This document shows, piece after piece, positions 7,839 through 16,373 of a DNA stretch of 35,254 bases. The DNA lies in the NCBI GenBank assembly GCA_016125585.1, contig WGLL01000020.1, positions 1-35,254 on the forward strand. The letters run 5' to 3'. The translations under genes were made by a program, and so were the position numbers. The DNA comes from Caulobacter sp. (GTDB lineage: Bacteria > Pseudomonadota > Alphaproteobacteria > Caulobacterales > Caulobacteraceae). Positions within the stretch are counted from its first letter, which is position 1; each line of letters opens with the position of its first letter. The notes under the pieces are model-generated. The model saw only the letters and a list, made by a program, of their open reading frames with translations. It was not told the origin of the DNA and searched no databases.

Positions 7839-8822
7839 CTACAGATCCGACCGGATCACCGCCTTGCCGATCACCTGGCGGTTCGCCAGCAGGTCAAACG
7901 CCTCCCGCCAGTCGGACAGCGGAACCTCGGCATGGACCCTCGGCCGGATGGTCCCCTCGTCGGCCAGTTTCCAGATCGCCCCGGCGTTCTCGCGGCCCCG
8001 CTCGGGGAAGCGGCGGCCGTATTCGCCGGCCCGCACCCCGACCACCGAGAAGCCCTTGATCAGCGGCATGTTGACCGACACCTCCGGGATCCGCCCCGAG
8101 GTGAAGCCGATGACCAGCAGCCGGCCGTCAAAGGCGATGCAGCGGGTGCTCTCGTCAAAGACGTCGCCGCCGACCGGGTCATAGATGACATCGGCTCCGG
8201 CCCCGCCGGTGATGGCCTTGACCTGCTCGCGAAAGCCGCCGGTGACATTGACGACGGCGTCCGGCTGATACTCGGCCTGGACCACGGCCAGTTTCTCATC
8301 CGAGGCCGAGGCGGCGATGACCCGCGCCCCCAGCGCCCTGGCCAGATCGACCGCCGCCAGCCCGACGCCGCCGGCCGCGCCGTGCACCAGCACCCATTCG
8401 CCGGGCTGGACATTCGCCCGGCGGACCAGCGCCACCCAGGCCGTCAGATAGGCGGCGCCATAGGAGGCCGCCTGGGCCCAGGACAGCCGCCCGGGCTTGG
8501 GCCGCACCGCCGCCGCCGGCAGCAGGGCGTATTGCGCGAACCCGCCCAGCTTGGCCCCGCCGCAGACCGCGTCCCCGACGCTCAGGCCCGAGACCCCCTC
8601 ACCCACAGCCGTCACCTCACCGGACAGCTCCATGCCGAGGCCGAAGGGAAGCGGCGGCTTCATCTGATACTCGCCCCGCGTCATCAAGAGGTCGGGGAAG
8701 TTGACCCCGGCGGCGCGGACCTCGACCAGCACCTCGCCCGGCCCCGGCGTGGGAACCGGAATCTCGCGCAGGGCGCAGCCGGCATAGTCGGGGGCGAGGC
8801 TTTCGACGATGAGGGCGCGCAT
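7839..8822 (-). CDS. NADPH:quinone oxidoreductase-like zinc-independent MDR dehydrogenase
   Basis: A 327-residue medium-chain dehydrogenase/reductase of the zeta-crystallin/QOR type. The N-terminal GroES-like substrate domain has 'AAGVNFPDLL', the family hallmark with Asn in place of zinc ligands. The Rossmann motif 'HGAAGGVGLAAVDLARALGA' lies near residue 145. No Cys/His zinc site is visible. Such enzymes reduce quinones or other enones with NADPH. I begin at the Met at 8822 because it starts the canonical MRALIVES beta strand; the open frame extends another 45 codons upstream, but that part is not family-like and would run into the divergent gene. Substrate unknown. Confidence 0.92.
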   Translation of the reverse strand: MRALIVESLAPDYAGCALREIPVPTPGPGEVLVEVRAAGVNFPDLLMTRGEYQMKPPLPFGLGMELSGEVTAVGEGVSGLSVGDAVCGGAKLGGFAQYALLPAAAVRPKPGRLSWAQAASYGAAYLTAWVALVRRANVQPGEWVLVHGAAGGVGLAAVDLARALGARVIAASASDEKLAVVQAEYQPDAVVNVTGGFREQVKAITGGAGADVIYDPVGGDVFDESTRCIAFDGRLLVIGFTSGRIPEVSVNMPLIKGFSVVGVRAGEYGRRFPERGRENAGAIWKLADEGTIRPRVHAEVPLSDWREAFDLLANRQVIGKAVIRSDL

Positions 8823-8950
8823 GGGCAGGGATCCTTGACTTGCCTCAATTCGATGCCGGGCGACGTCGGGTAAGTCCAGAGTCGGCGGCATTTCACCCGC
8901 CCGTCGTTGGGTGTAGAACCCCTCGCCCACCCTCAAGAGCTTCCCAGGCC

Positions 8951-9889
8951 ATGACAAAGACCGCCTTCGCCCCCGTCTCCTTCACCCGCTACGCCAGTGA
9001 TTTCGAAGGCTTTTCAAAGGACCTGGGCGACAGCTTCCGCCGCTACGGCTTCGCGGTGATCAGCGACCACGGCATGGGCCAGGACCGCATCGACAGCGCC
9101 ATCGACAAGGCCAAGGCCTTCTTCGCCCTGCCGGAAGAGACCAAGCGCGCCTATCTGGTCGAGGGCGGCAAGGGCCAGCGGGGCTACACCGCCTTCGGCG
9201 TCGAGACCGCCAAGGGCAACCAGCATTTCGACCTGAAGGAATTCTGGCACGTCGGCCGCGAGCTGCCCCCCGGCCACAGATACAGCGCCGCCATGCCGGC
9301 CAACCTCTGGCCGACCGAGGTGCCCGGCTTCCGCGAGGAGCTGTCCTGGCTGTTCGGCGCCCTCGACGGCATGGGCGGCAAGGTGCTGCAGGCCATCGCC
9401 AACTATCTGGACCTCGACCGCCACACCTTCGAGTCCCAGGTCAGGGACGGCAACTCCATCCTGCGGCTGCTGCACTATCCGCCGGCCGGATTCGACGGCC
9501 CCAACGAGCGGGCCGGGGCGCATGAGGACATCAACGCCATCACCCTGCTGCTCGGCGCAGAGGAGGGCGGACTGGAGGTTCTGGACCGCGACGGCCAGTG
9601 GCTGGCGATCAATCCGCCGGCGGGCTCGCTGGTGATCAACATCGGCGACATGCTCAGCCGGGCGACCAACGATGTCCTGCCTTCGACCACGCACCGGGTG
9701 GTCAATCCGCCGCCGGAACGGCGCAATGTGCCGCGCTATTCGACGCCCTTCTTCCTGCATTATGCGCCCGACCACCTGATTGAGACCCTGCCCGGCTGCG
9801 CCACGCCGGAGCGGCCCAATCGCTATCCCGAGCCGATCACCGCCGACGATTTTCTTGCCCAGCGACTGGCTGAAATCAAACTCGGATAG
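8951..9889 (+). CDS. 2-oxoglutarate/Fe(II) dioxygenase, isopenicillin N synthase-like
   Basis: A 312-residue non-haem iron oxygenase. The DIOX_N segment occupies about residues 5-110 and the 2OG-Fe(II) core about 160-275. The facial triad is complete: His191-x-Asp193 in 'AHEDIN' and His248 in 'TTHRVV'. The Arg262-x-Ser264 pair in 'PRYS' is the R-x-S co-substrate motif of this superfamily. The group includes isopenicillin N synthase and ethylene-forming enzymes, but bacterial stand-alone members have varied, mostly unknown substrates. The ATG at 8951 is chosen because the family's N-terminal strand begins right after it; upstream codons are not protein-like. It is divergent from the MDR gene, so the two could be co-regulated. 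Confidence 0.9.
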   Translation: MTKTAFAPVSFTRYASDFEGFSKDLGDSFRRYGFAVISDHGMGQDRIDSAIDKAKAFFALPEETKRAYLVEGGKGQRGYTAFGVETAKGNQHFDLKEFWHVGRELPPGHRYSAAMPANLWPTEVPGFREELSWLFGALDGMGGKVLQAIANYLDLDRHTFESQVRDGNSILRLLHYPPAGFDGPNERAGAHEDINAITLLLGAEEGGLEVLDRDGQWLAINPPAGSLVINIGDMLSRATNDVLPSTTHRVVNPPPERRNVPRYSTPFFLHYAPDHLIETLPGCATPERPNRYPEPITADDFLAQRLAEIKLG

Positions 9890-9956
9890 GGCCGCCGCGG
9901 CCACCTCTTGTTAACGACGTCGCGCCATGGTGCCTCCAATAGCGAGGGGACAGACC

Positions 9957-12377
9957 ATGGCGCTCGCCGCGCCCCAGGAAACCGATCACGAAGGTCTGCG
10001 GGAGGTCCGGTCGCTGGACCTCGGCGCGCTGCGTCCAAAGATCGAGCGGGTCTGCCGCTTGGCGGCCTCCGTGGCCGGCGCCGAGCACGCCTATGTCGTC
10101 CTCAACGAGGACGGCAAGGTCTGGCATTCCGGCTTCGCCTGCCATCCCGAAGAGCTGGTCGCCGCCGAAGACTCGATGAGCATCCGCAACAAGGACGGGG
10201 TGTGGGTGGAAGACGCCCCGGCCCTCATGCCGGAGCATCCCTGGGTCGCCGCCGCGCCGTTCGCCCGGTTCTACTGCTCGACGCCTCTGAAGCTGAGCAG
10301 CGGCCTGTGGATCGGCTCCCTGTGCGTGCTCGACACCCGGCCGCTGGCCTTTGACCCGGCCATCCAGTCCCGGCTGAACGACCTCGCCTTCCTGCTGTCG
10401 GAAGCCGTCGAGCGTCTGCGCGCCCAGCGCCACCGGGAAAGCGCCGACCGCGAGACCCGGGCGGCCGTGGCCCTGAAGGATGCGATCATGCGCTCGGCGC
10501 CGGTCGCCCTGGCCATGGTCGATCGCGACCTGCGCTACGTCTATGTCAATGCGCGCTGGTGTCACGACACCGGCGTCCCCCGCGAGCGGGCCATCGGCGC
10601 CTTTGTCGGCGACCTGTTCCCGGCGTCCTTCGCCGAGCTCAAGGACACCTACTACCGCTGCCTGGAGGGCGAGACCGCCTGGTCGGACCGGGTGCATGTG
10701 CCCACTCCCACCCGCCCGGACCGCTGGCTGCGGGCGGAAGTCGGACCGTGGCGTGACGGCGACGGCCATGTCGCCGGCCTGATCGCCATGAGCCACGACA
10801 TCAGCGACGTCATCGTCGCCCTGGAACAGTCGGAACGGTCCGAACAGAGGCTCAAGCTGGCACTCGATATCGCCGATGTGCTGGTCTACGAGGTCGACTA
10901 CAAGGCCAGGACCCTCAAGGTCGACGGCGCCGAGGACACCTTCTTCGGCGGGGCCCTGACCTACGAGAGCGTTTCGCGCGATATCTGGGCGACGGTCCAT
11001 CCCGACCATCGCGACGGGGCCCTGGCCCTGTGGGACCGGCATGTCAGGGAAGGCGTGCCGTTCCGCACCGAATACCGCATGAACGCCCCGGACGGCCGCG
11101 AACTCTGGGCCTTTTCCGGCGCGGAACTGACCCTCGACGCCGACGGCCGGCCCGAGCGGCTGGTCGGCGTCCTGAAGAACATCACCGAACGCAAGAAGTC
11201 AGAGGCGGACATCGCCCAGTCCAGGGACGCGGCCGAGGCCGCCAGCCGGGCCAAGAGCGAGTTCCTGGCCAATATGAGCCACGAGATCCGCACCCCGCTC
11301 AATGGCGTGATGGGGGTGGCGGCGGCGCTGTCGCGCACCGCCCTGACGGCGGCGCAGGAGGAGATGGTCTCGCTTATCGAGAGCTCCGGCCAGACCCTGG
11401 AGGCCATTCTCACGGACCTGCTGGACCTGGCGCGGATCGAGTCCGGCAAGCTGGAGCTGAAATCGGAGCCCTTCCATCTGGCGACCAACCTGCGGGCGGT
11501 CTCCGAACTCTTCCGCCCCCAGGCGATGGACAAGGCGATCGATCTGCAGACCGACATCGACCCCGCCGCCGACGCCTGGTTCGCCGGCGACGCGGTGCGG
11601 CTGCGCCAGGTGGTCGGCAACCTGCTGTCCAACGCCATCAAGTTCACCAGCGTCGGTCACGTCACCCTGGCCGCGACGGTGCGCGAGGACCGCCTGACCC
11701 TCAGCGTCAGCGACACCGGCATCGGCTTTGACGAGGAGTTCAAGGCGCGGCTGTTCAAGCGTTTTGAACAGGCCGACGGTTCGATCACCCGCCGCTTCGG
11801 CGGCACTGGCCTGGGGCTGGCCATCTCCAGCCAGCTGGCGGAGGCGCTGGGCGGCGAGCTGGGCGCCGATTCCGCCCCGGGCCTCGGCTCGACCTTCACC
11901 CTGACCCTGCCCATGGTCGCGGCCGAGGCGCCCGACGCCGCCCGCCGGCCGGTCGAGGCTGAGCCGATGGAAACGCGGCCGCCCCGCGTCCTGCTGGCCG
12001 AGGACCATGCGGTGAACCGCCGGGTCGTGCAGCTGCTGCTGGAGCCCGTCGGGGTCGAGCTGACCTGTGTCGAGAACGGCGCCCTGGCGGTCGAGGCCGC
12101 CGCCGCCCAGCCCTTCGACATGATCCTGATGGACCTGCAGATGCCGGTCATGGACGGCCTGACCGCGATCGCCAGGATCCGCCAGGCCGAGGGCGGACGC
12201 CGCACTCCGATCTGGGCCCTGTCGGCCAACGCCCTGCCCGAGCATATCCGCGCCTCGAGCGAGGCCGGGGCGGACGGGCATCTGACCAAGCCGGTGTCGG
12301 CGGAGGCCCTGTTCGAGGCCCTGACCGCGGCCTGCGCCGGCCAGGCCGACGACGAGGCGCTCGCGGCGAGCGCCTGA
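9957..12377 (+). CDS. Hybrid sensor histidine kinase (GAF-PAS-PAS-HisKA-HATPase-REC)
   Basis: An 806-residue cytoplasmic hybrid kinase with no membrane segments. Domains in order: GAF (about 32-158), PAS (about 170-290), a second PAS/PAC (about 300-415), a HisKA dimerisation helix with phospho-acceptor His442 in 'NMSHEIRTPLNG', and HATPase with N-box Asn559 ('LLSNAIKF'), 'DTGIGF' and 'GGTGLGLAI'. It ends in a receiver domain with Asp726 in 'MDLQMPVMDG' and Lys778 in 'LTKP'. All catalytic residues are intact. It presumably senses a soluble ligand or redox state and passes phosphate through its own receiver to an Hpt protein not in the window. Start: GAGGGG lies 7-8 nt before the ATG at 9957; an in-frame ATG at 9927 has no such site. 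It is convergent with the vWA paralogue block. Confidence 0.94.
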   Translation: MALAAPQETDHEGLREVRSLDLGALRPKIERVCRLAASVAGAEHAYVVLNEDGKVWHSGFACHPEELVAAEDSMSIRNKDGVWVEDAPALMPEHPWVAAAPFARFYCSTPLKLSSGLWIGSLCVLDTRPLAFDPAIQSRLNDLAFLLSEAVERLRAQRHRESADRETRAAVALKDAIMRSAPVALAMVDRDLRYVYVNARWCHDTGVPRERAIGAFVGDLFPASFAELKDTYYRCLEGETAWSDRVHVPTPTRPDRWLRAEVGPWRDGDGHVAGLIAMSHDISDVIVALEQSERSEQRLKLALDIADVLVYEVDYKARTLKVDGAEDTFFGGALTYESVSRDIWATVHPDHRDGALALWDRHVREGVPFRTEYRMNAPDGRELWAFSGAELTLDADGRPERLVGVLKNITERKKSEADIAQSRDAAEAASRAKSEFLANMSHEIRTPLNGVMGVAAALSRTALTAAQEEMVSLIESSGQTLEAILTDLLDLARIESGKLELKSEPFHLATNLRAVSELFRPQAMDKAIDLQTDIDPAADAWFAGDAVRLRQVVGNLLSNAIKFTSVGHVTLAATVREDRLTLSVSDTGIGFDEEFKARLFKRFEQADGSITRRFGGTGLGLAISSQLAEALGGELGADSAPGLGSTFTLTLPMVAAEAPDAARRPVEAEPMETRPPRVLLAEDHAVNRRVVQLLLEPVGVELTCVENGALAVEAAAAQPFDMILMDLQMPVMDGLTAIARIRQAEGGRRTPIWALSANALPEHIRASSEAGADGHLTKPVSAEALFEALTAACAGQADDEALAASA

Positions 12378-12418
12378 CGGGCCGGCGGACCCGTGGCCCC
12401 GCCGAGGCTCCCGCTGTC

Positions 12419-14281
12419 CTAGCTTGAAATACGCAGGTTGGAGATGTCCTTGCCGATCGCCTTGAAGGCTTCCTTCAGGTCCGAGCCGCTCGCCGGCTGA
12501 TAGAAGTGATCGGGACCCGAGGCGCAGTTGCTCAGCAGGTCTGAGACGTCGCGGCTGGAGGAGATGTCGAAGCCGACCGTGTAGATGATGATGCCCTTGG
12601 CCTTCATCGCCTCGCACATCGACGCCGCCTGGTCGAAGGGGTCGCCGTTGGTGGCGTCGCAATTGATCTTGCTGGAGCTGTAGCCGTTGCTGGAATCTTC
12701 GGAAACCACGCCGTTGCAATAGGCGGTGTTGAACTCGCCGTCGGTCATCAGGATCACCACCTTCAGCAGGTCCTTGGTCCCGTAGGGGGCGGGCTGGCTG
12801 GTTCCGCCGAAGATCGAGCTGAAGTTGGGCGAGACCGTGTACCAGCCCCAGGCCAGGCCGATCTGCCCCGCCGTCGAACCGCCCGCCTTGAGGTCGGTGA
12901 TCACCTTCTTCAGGGACGCCTTGTCGCTGGACAGTCCCTTGACCTCGCTGTTCAGACAGCCGTCCGGATCGCTCAGATAGTTGCGTCCGACCGGAGCAGA
13001 GGCCGGGCTGGCGTCGGTGTAGGCGTCGGCGCCCACCCGCTCGGTGACGCAGTCGGTGATCTCATAGACCTGCTGGCGGCCGCTGGCGCTCGTGAAACGG
13101 TAATACTGACAACCCGGCTCCAGACAGTCGGCCGCGCCGCCCGAGCGATAGTTGGAGAAATCGGGACCGCGGGTGTCGGCCAGGGCGAAGGTGTCGCCGG
13201 TCGGGCTGTCGACGGTCCAGGTCTCGTCGTTCAGCTCCGACATGCCGTTGACGTTGCTGATCTGGATCTGGTCGCCATCGGCGAAGCCGTGGCCTCTGGC
13301 GGTGACCACCACCTCGCAGTCCCGCGCCTGACAGCGGGTCACCTTGTCCTTCTTGCTGGATTTGTAGTTGTCGTACCAGCGGGCGTCGACGCCGCTCAGC
13401 TCGAAGGTGTCGCGGGTGACGTTGGTCACCCGATAGGCCCGGTCGTTGAGCTCTGTCATGCCCTTGACCCGTTCGATCCAGACATAGTCGCCGTTGCTGA
13501 AGCCGTGGCCCGGCGCCGTGACCTTCGCGGGCCTTGAGCGGTCGATGTCGTCGATGTCGATGGACTCGCCGTCGGCCCAGCCGGCGTCGCTGAGGTTTGC
13601 GGTGGACAGCACGGGACCCCGGGCCTTGTCGGCCCGGGAGCCGAGATTGACCCCCATGGAATAGGGCACGATGGCCAGCTTGCTGTAATAGGGAGTCTGC
13701 ACCGGTTGCACGACCAGATCGACCAGATCCTCGGCGGCGGTCTGCAGGTCGGCGATGCGGCTTCCGCCCATCGAGCCTGTGACATCGAGCACCAGCGAGA
13801 CCTCGAGATTGGCCGAGGAGCGCATCACCTCGGTCTTGGCCCCCACCGTCATGTCGCCCTGCAGCCAGAGGTCGGCGACCACCGGGTCGACCGAGGCGCT
13901 GGCGCTGGCCACCACCTTGCTGCCGTTGGTTCCGCCGAGGCTGAAGCTGGAGGCGATCAGCACCCCCTCGCCGGACGCCGCCAGTTGGGCGACCAGGGCC
14001 TGCTGGCCGATGGCGTTGGCCTCGGCGTCGGTGTCGGCGTCGGATCGGGCCACGATCAGGGCGGAGGCGTCGAGGGCGTCCTGCAGGATCCGCTTGGACA
14101 TGCTGGCCCGATTGACGTCGATCAGGCCAAGGGACAGCACCGCCAGGGGCAGGGCCAGGATGGCGAACTGCACCGCCACCGCGCCGTCACGACGGCTGAG
14201 AAAGCCACGCAGGAAGCGCAGCCACCCTCTGGAATCTCCGGTCCGTTCCGCGGGTCTGGATTTGTTGGGTCCCCAAGTCAC
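12419..14281 (-). CDS. Tad-anchored von Willebrand A protein with inserted FCCH-like repeats (paralogue A)
   Basis: A 620-residue protein. Residues 30-80 form a Tad/TadE-TadG N-terminus: RRDGAVAVQFA, a hydrophobic helix and then 'LQDALDASAL'. A vWA domain begins near 160 with the MIDAS motif Asp166-x-Thr-Gly-Ser170. It resumes only after residue 450, with 'GSTAGQIGLAWGW' and 'ILMTDGEFN' (Asp514). Between the halves lie two repeats (about 252-300 and 323-370) of the form GHGF-x-x-GD...GM-x-ELN...DTF-x-L, which match the FCCH-like beta domain often annotated in bacterial and phage proteins. Several Cys residues flank them and may form disulphides in the periplasm. The last residues NLRISS are shared with its paralogues. 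The start is a GTG without a clear ribosome site, so its exact position is uncertain. Function unknown; no other tad genes are nearby. Confidence 0.87.
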   Translation of the reverse strand: MTWGPNKSRPAERTGDSRGWLRFLRGFLSRRDGAVAVQFAILALPLAVLSLGLIDVNRASMSKRILQDALDASALIVARSDADTDAEANAIGQQALVAQLAASGEGVLIASSFSLGGTNGSKVVASASASVDPVVADLWLQGDMTVGAKTEVMRSSANLEVSLVLDVTGSMGGSRIADLQTAAEDLVDLVVQPVQTPYYSKLAIVPYSMGVNLGSRADKARGPVLSTANLSDAGWADGESIDIDDIDRSRPAKVTAPGHGFSNGDYVWIERVKGMTELNDRAYRVTNVTRDTFELSGVDARWYDNYKSSKKDKVTRCQARDCEVVVTARGHGFADGDQIQISNVNGMSELNDETWTVDSPTGDTFALADTRGPDFSNYRSGGAADCLEPGCQYYRFTSASGRQQVYEITDCVTERVGADAYTDASPASAPVGRNYLSDPDGCLNSEVKGLSSDKASLKKVITDLKAGGSTAGQIGLAWGWYTVSPNFSSIFGGTSQPAPYGTKDLLKVVILMTDGEFNTAYCNGVVSEDSSNGYSSSKINCDATNGDPFDQAASMCEAMKAKGIIIYTVGFDISSSRDVSDLLSNCASGPDHFYQPASGSDLKEAFKAIGKDISNLRISS

Positions 14282-14348
14282 GCATTTCGAATAACAGCGT
14301 GAGGGTAAACGTCAGGCAAAGGGGCGTGGTTAAGGTCGTCGAAACCGG

Positions 14349-14377
14349 CCGCCGACCGCGCCAGGCGCGATCGGCGG
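14349..14377 (-). terminator. Hairpin between paralogues B and A, possible terminator
   Basis: A 12-bp stem (14349-14360 with 14366-14377) with a five-base loop lies just after the stop of paralogue B. Read as minus-strand RNA, its one irregular pair is a U-G wobble. On the plus strand it would be a C-A mismatch, so the structure is suited to the leftward transcript. It lacks a good U tract, so it may attenuate or stabilise rather than terminate. Confidence 0.4.
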
Positions 14378-14393
14378 AACCTCTGAACCGGCG

Positions 14394-16277
14394 CTACTTC
14401 GATATTCGAAGGTTGGAGATATCCTTGCCGATGGCCTTGAAGGCGTCCTTCAGGGCCGTGCCGTTGGACGGCTGGTAGAAGTGGCGCGGGGAGGTGGCGC
14501 AGCCGCTCAGCAGGTTGGTGACTTCGGTGCTGTCGGAGATGTCGAAGCCGACCGTATAGACCACGACCTTCTTCGCCTTCATCGCCGAACACAGCGCCGC
14601 CGCCTGGGTGTAGCCGTCGCCCTTGCTGGCGTTGCAGTTGACCTTGGCGGAGTTGGACCCTGACCCTGAACCGGAATCCTGGGCGATGACCCCGTTGCAG
14701 TAGGCGGTGTTGAACTCGCCGTCGGTCATCAGGATCACGACCTTGATCAGGTCCTTGGTCCCATAGGCCGCCGGCTGGCTGGTTCCGCCGAAGATCGAAC
14801 TGAAGTTGGGCGACACCGAATACCAGCCCCAGGCCAGGCCGATCTGGCCCGCCGTCGAGCCGCCGACCGCCAGGTTGGTGATGGTGGTCTTCAGGCTGGT
14901 CTTGTTGGAGGACAGACCGACCACCTGGCTGCCGATGCAGGGGTTGCCGCTGTTGGCGTAGTTCAGGCCCACCGGAGATGTGGACGGGGCGACGTCGGTG
15001 TAGGCGTCCGACCCCTGGCGTTCGCTGACGCAGCTGCTGATCTGCTGCACCACCGTGGAGCCGTACATGTTGGTGAAGCGGTAGTATTCACAGCCGTTGT
15101 CGGTGCAGTAGCCCTTGCCGCCGCTGCTGTAGGTCCCGTAGTCGGGGCCGACGCTGCCGTCGAGCTGATAGGTGTTGGTCGAGACCGAGGTCACCTTCCA
15201 GGCGGCGCTGTTGATCTGCGTCATGCCGCCCACGCCGGTGATGTAGACGTAGTCGTTGGTCTTGAAACCATGGCCGCTGGAGGTGACGACCACCTCGCAA
15301 TCCTTGACCTGGCACTTGGTGACGGTGTCGTTCGAGCCGGATTGATAGCTGCCGTAGTAGCGGGAATCGACGCCGGTCAGCTGGAAGGTGTTCGTGGTCT
15401 TGTTGGTGACGATATACGACTTGCCGTTCAGCTGGGTCATGCCCTTGACCCCGTCGATCCAGACATAGTCGCCGTTGTTGAAGCCGTGGCCGTTGGCGGT
15501 GATGGTGGTCGGATAGGCCTTGGTCGCGCCGCTGATGCCCTTGGCGCTGCCGACGGCCCAGGAGGCGCCGGAGATGGTCTTGCCGGCCGGGATGGCGCCG
15601 CGCGCCGCGGCCGCATTGGCGCTGCCGACATTGACCCCCATCGAATAGGGCACGATGGCGACCTTGCTGTAGTAGGGCGTCTGCACGTCCTGCACGACCA
15701 GATCCACCAGATCGCCGGCGGCGGCCTTCAGGTCGGTGATGCGGGTCCCGCCCATCGAGCCGGTGACGTCGAGCACCAGCGAGACCTCGAGATTGGCCGA
15801 GGAGCGGACCACTTCGGAATGGGCGCCGACCTTCATCGACCCCTGCAGCCACAGATTGGCCACGACCGGATCGACGGACACCTGGGCGTCGGCGATGACC
15901 GTGCTGCCGCTCGCCCCGCCGAACTTGAAGGTCGCCGAGACCAGGCTGCCCTGCCCCGAGGCGGCCAGCTGGGCCTTGAGGGCGGTATTGCCCAGGGTGT
16001 TGGCCGCGGCGTCGGTGGTCACGGTCGAGCGGGCCACCAGCAGCGAGGCGGCGTCCAGCGCGTCCTGCAGGGTCCGCTTGGACATGCTGGCGCGGTTCAC
16101 GTCGATCAGCCCCAGCGACAGGATCGCCAGAGGCAGGGCGATGATGGCGAACTGGACCGCCACCGCACCGTCGCGCCGGCGCAGGAATCCGCGCAGGAAC
16201 CTCAGCCATCCATGGGACGGGGTCGTTGATTGAGCGGTGGCGATCATGGGTTGATCCAGATTTTGACCGGCCTGCAT
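14394..16277 (-). CDS. Tad-anchored von Willebrand A protein with inserted FCCH-like repeats (paralogue B)
   Basis: A 627-residue close paralogue of the gene downstream, with the same architecture. A Tad-type anchor lies at about 34-85 (RRRDGAVAVQFA, then 'LQDALDAASL'). The MIDAS motif is Asp170-x-Thr-Gly-Ser174. FCCH-like repeats occupy about 255-304 ('GHGFNNGDYVWI', 'GMTQLNGKSY', 'NTFQL') and 327-375. The A domain then resumes with 'GGSTAGQIGLAWGW' and 'MTDGEFN', and the protein ends in NLRISK. The insert is richer in Ser/Thr/Asn/Gly than in paralogue A, so this part has diverged faster than the A domain. Two starts are possible, 16277 or the Met at 16247 (617 residues), and neither has a convincing ribosome site. 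The likely location is the periplasmic face of the inner membrane, or exported. Role unknown. Confidence 0.87.
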   Translation of the reverse strand: MQAGQNLDQPMIATAQSTTPSHGWLRFLRGFLRRRDGAVAVQFAIIALPLAILSLGLIDVNRASMSKRTLQDALDAASLLVARSTVTTDAAANTLGNTALKAQLAASGQGSLVSATFKFGGASGSTVIADAQVSVDPVVANLWLQGSMKVGAHSEVVRSSANLEVSLVLDVTGSMGGTRITDLKAAAGDLVDLVVQDVQTPYYSKVAIVPYSMGVNVGSANAAAARGAIPAGKTISGASWAVGSAKGISGATKAYPTTITANGHGFNNGDYVWIDGVKGMTQLNGKSYIVTNKTTNTFQLTGVDSRYYGSYQSGSNDTVTKCQVKDCEVVVTSSGHGFKTNDYVYITGVGGMTQINSAAWKVTSVSTNTYQLDGSVGPDYGTYSSGGKGYCTDNGCEYYRFTNMYGSTVVQQISSCVSERQGSDAYTDVAPSTSPVGLNYANSGNPCIGSQVVGLSSNKTSLKTTITNLAVGGSTAGQIGLAWGWYSVSPNFSSIFGGTSQPAAYGTKDLIKVVILMTDGEFNTAYCNGVIAQDSGSGSGSNSAKVNCNASKGDGYTQAAALCSAMKAKKVVVYTVGFDISDSTEVTNLLSGCATSPRHFYQPSNGTALKDAFKAIGKDISNLRISK

Positions 16278-16291
16278 AACGCCGTGCCGGT

Positions 16292-16333
16292 AAAAAACCC
16301 GACAAGGAGCGTGGTGAACGACTCCTTGTCGGG
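16292..16333 (-). terminator. Rho-independent terminator after paralogue C
   Basis: On the minus strand a perfect 12-bp stem (16298-16309 with 16322-16333) is followed by six T residues. It ends the transcript of paralogue C 40 bp after its stop and directly precedes paralogue B, so B needs its own promoter or read-through. Confidence 0.9.
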
Positions 16334-16373
16334 ACAGGGGTGGAAGGGGGGCCGGCCTCGCGGCGAGGCGGCG

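Noticed and set aside
12419..16277. Ubiquitin-activating (E1-like) function suggested by the FCCH-like repeats
   Set aside because: Only the small beta-repeat motif is shared. No adenylation domain or E1 catalytic cysteine context is present, so the name would mislead.
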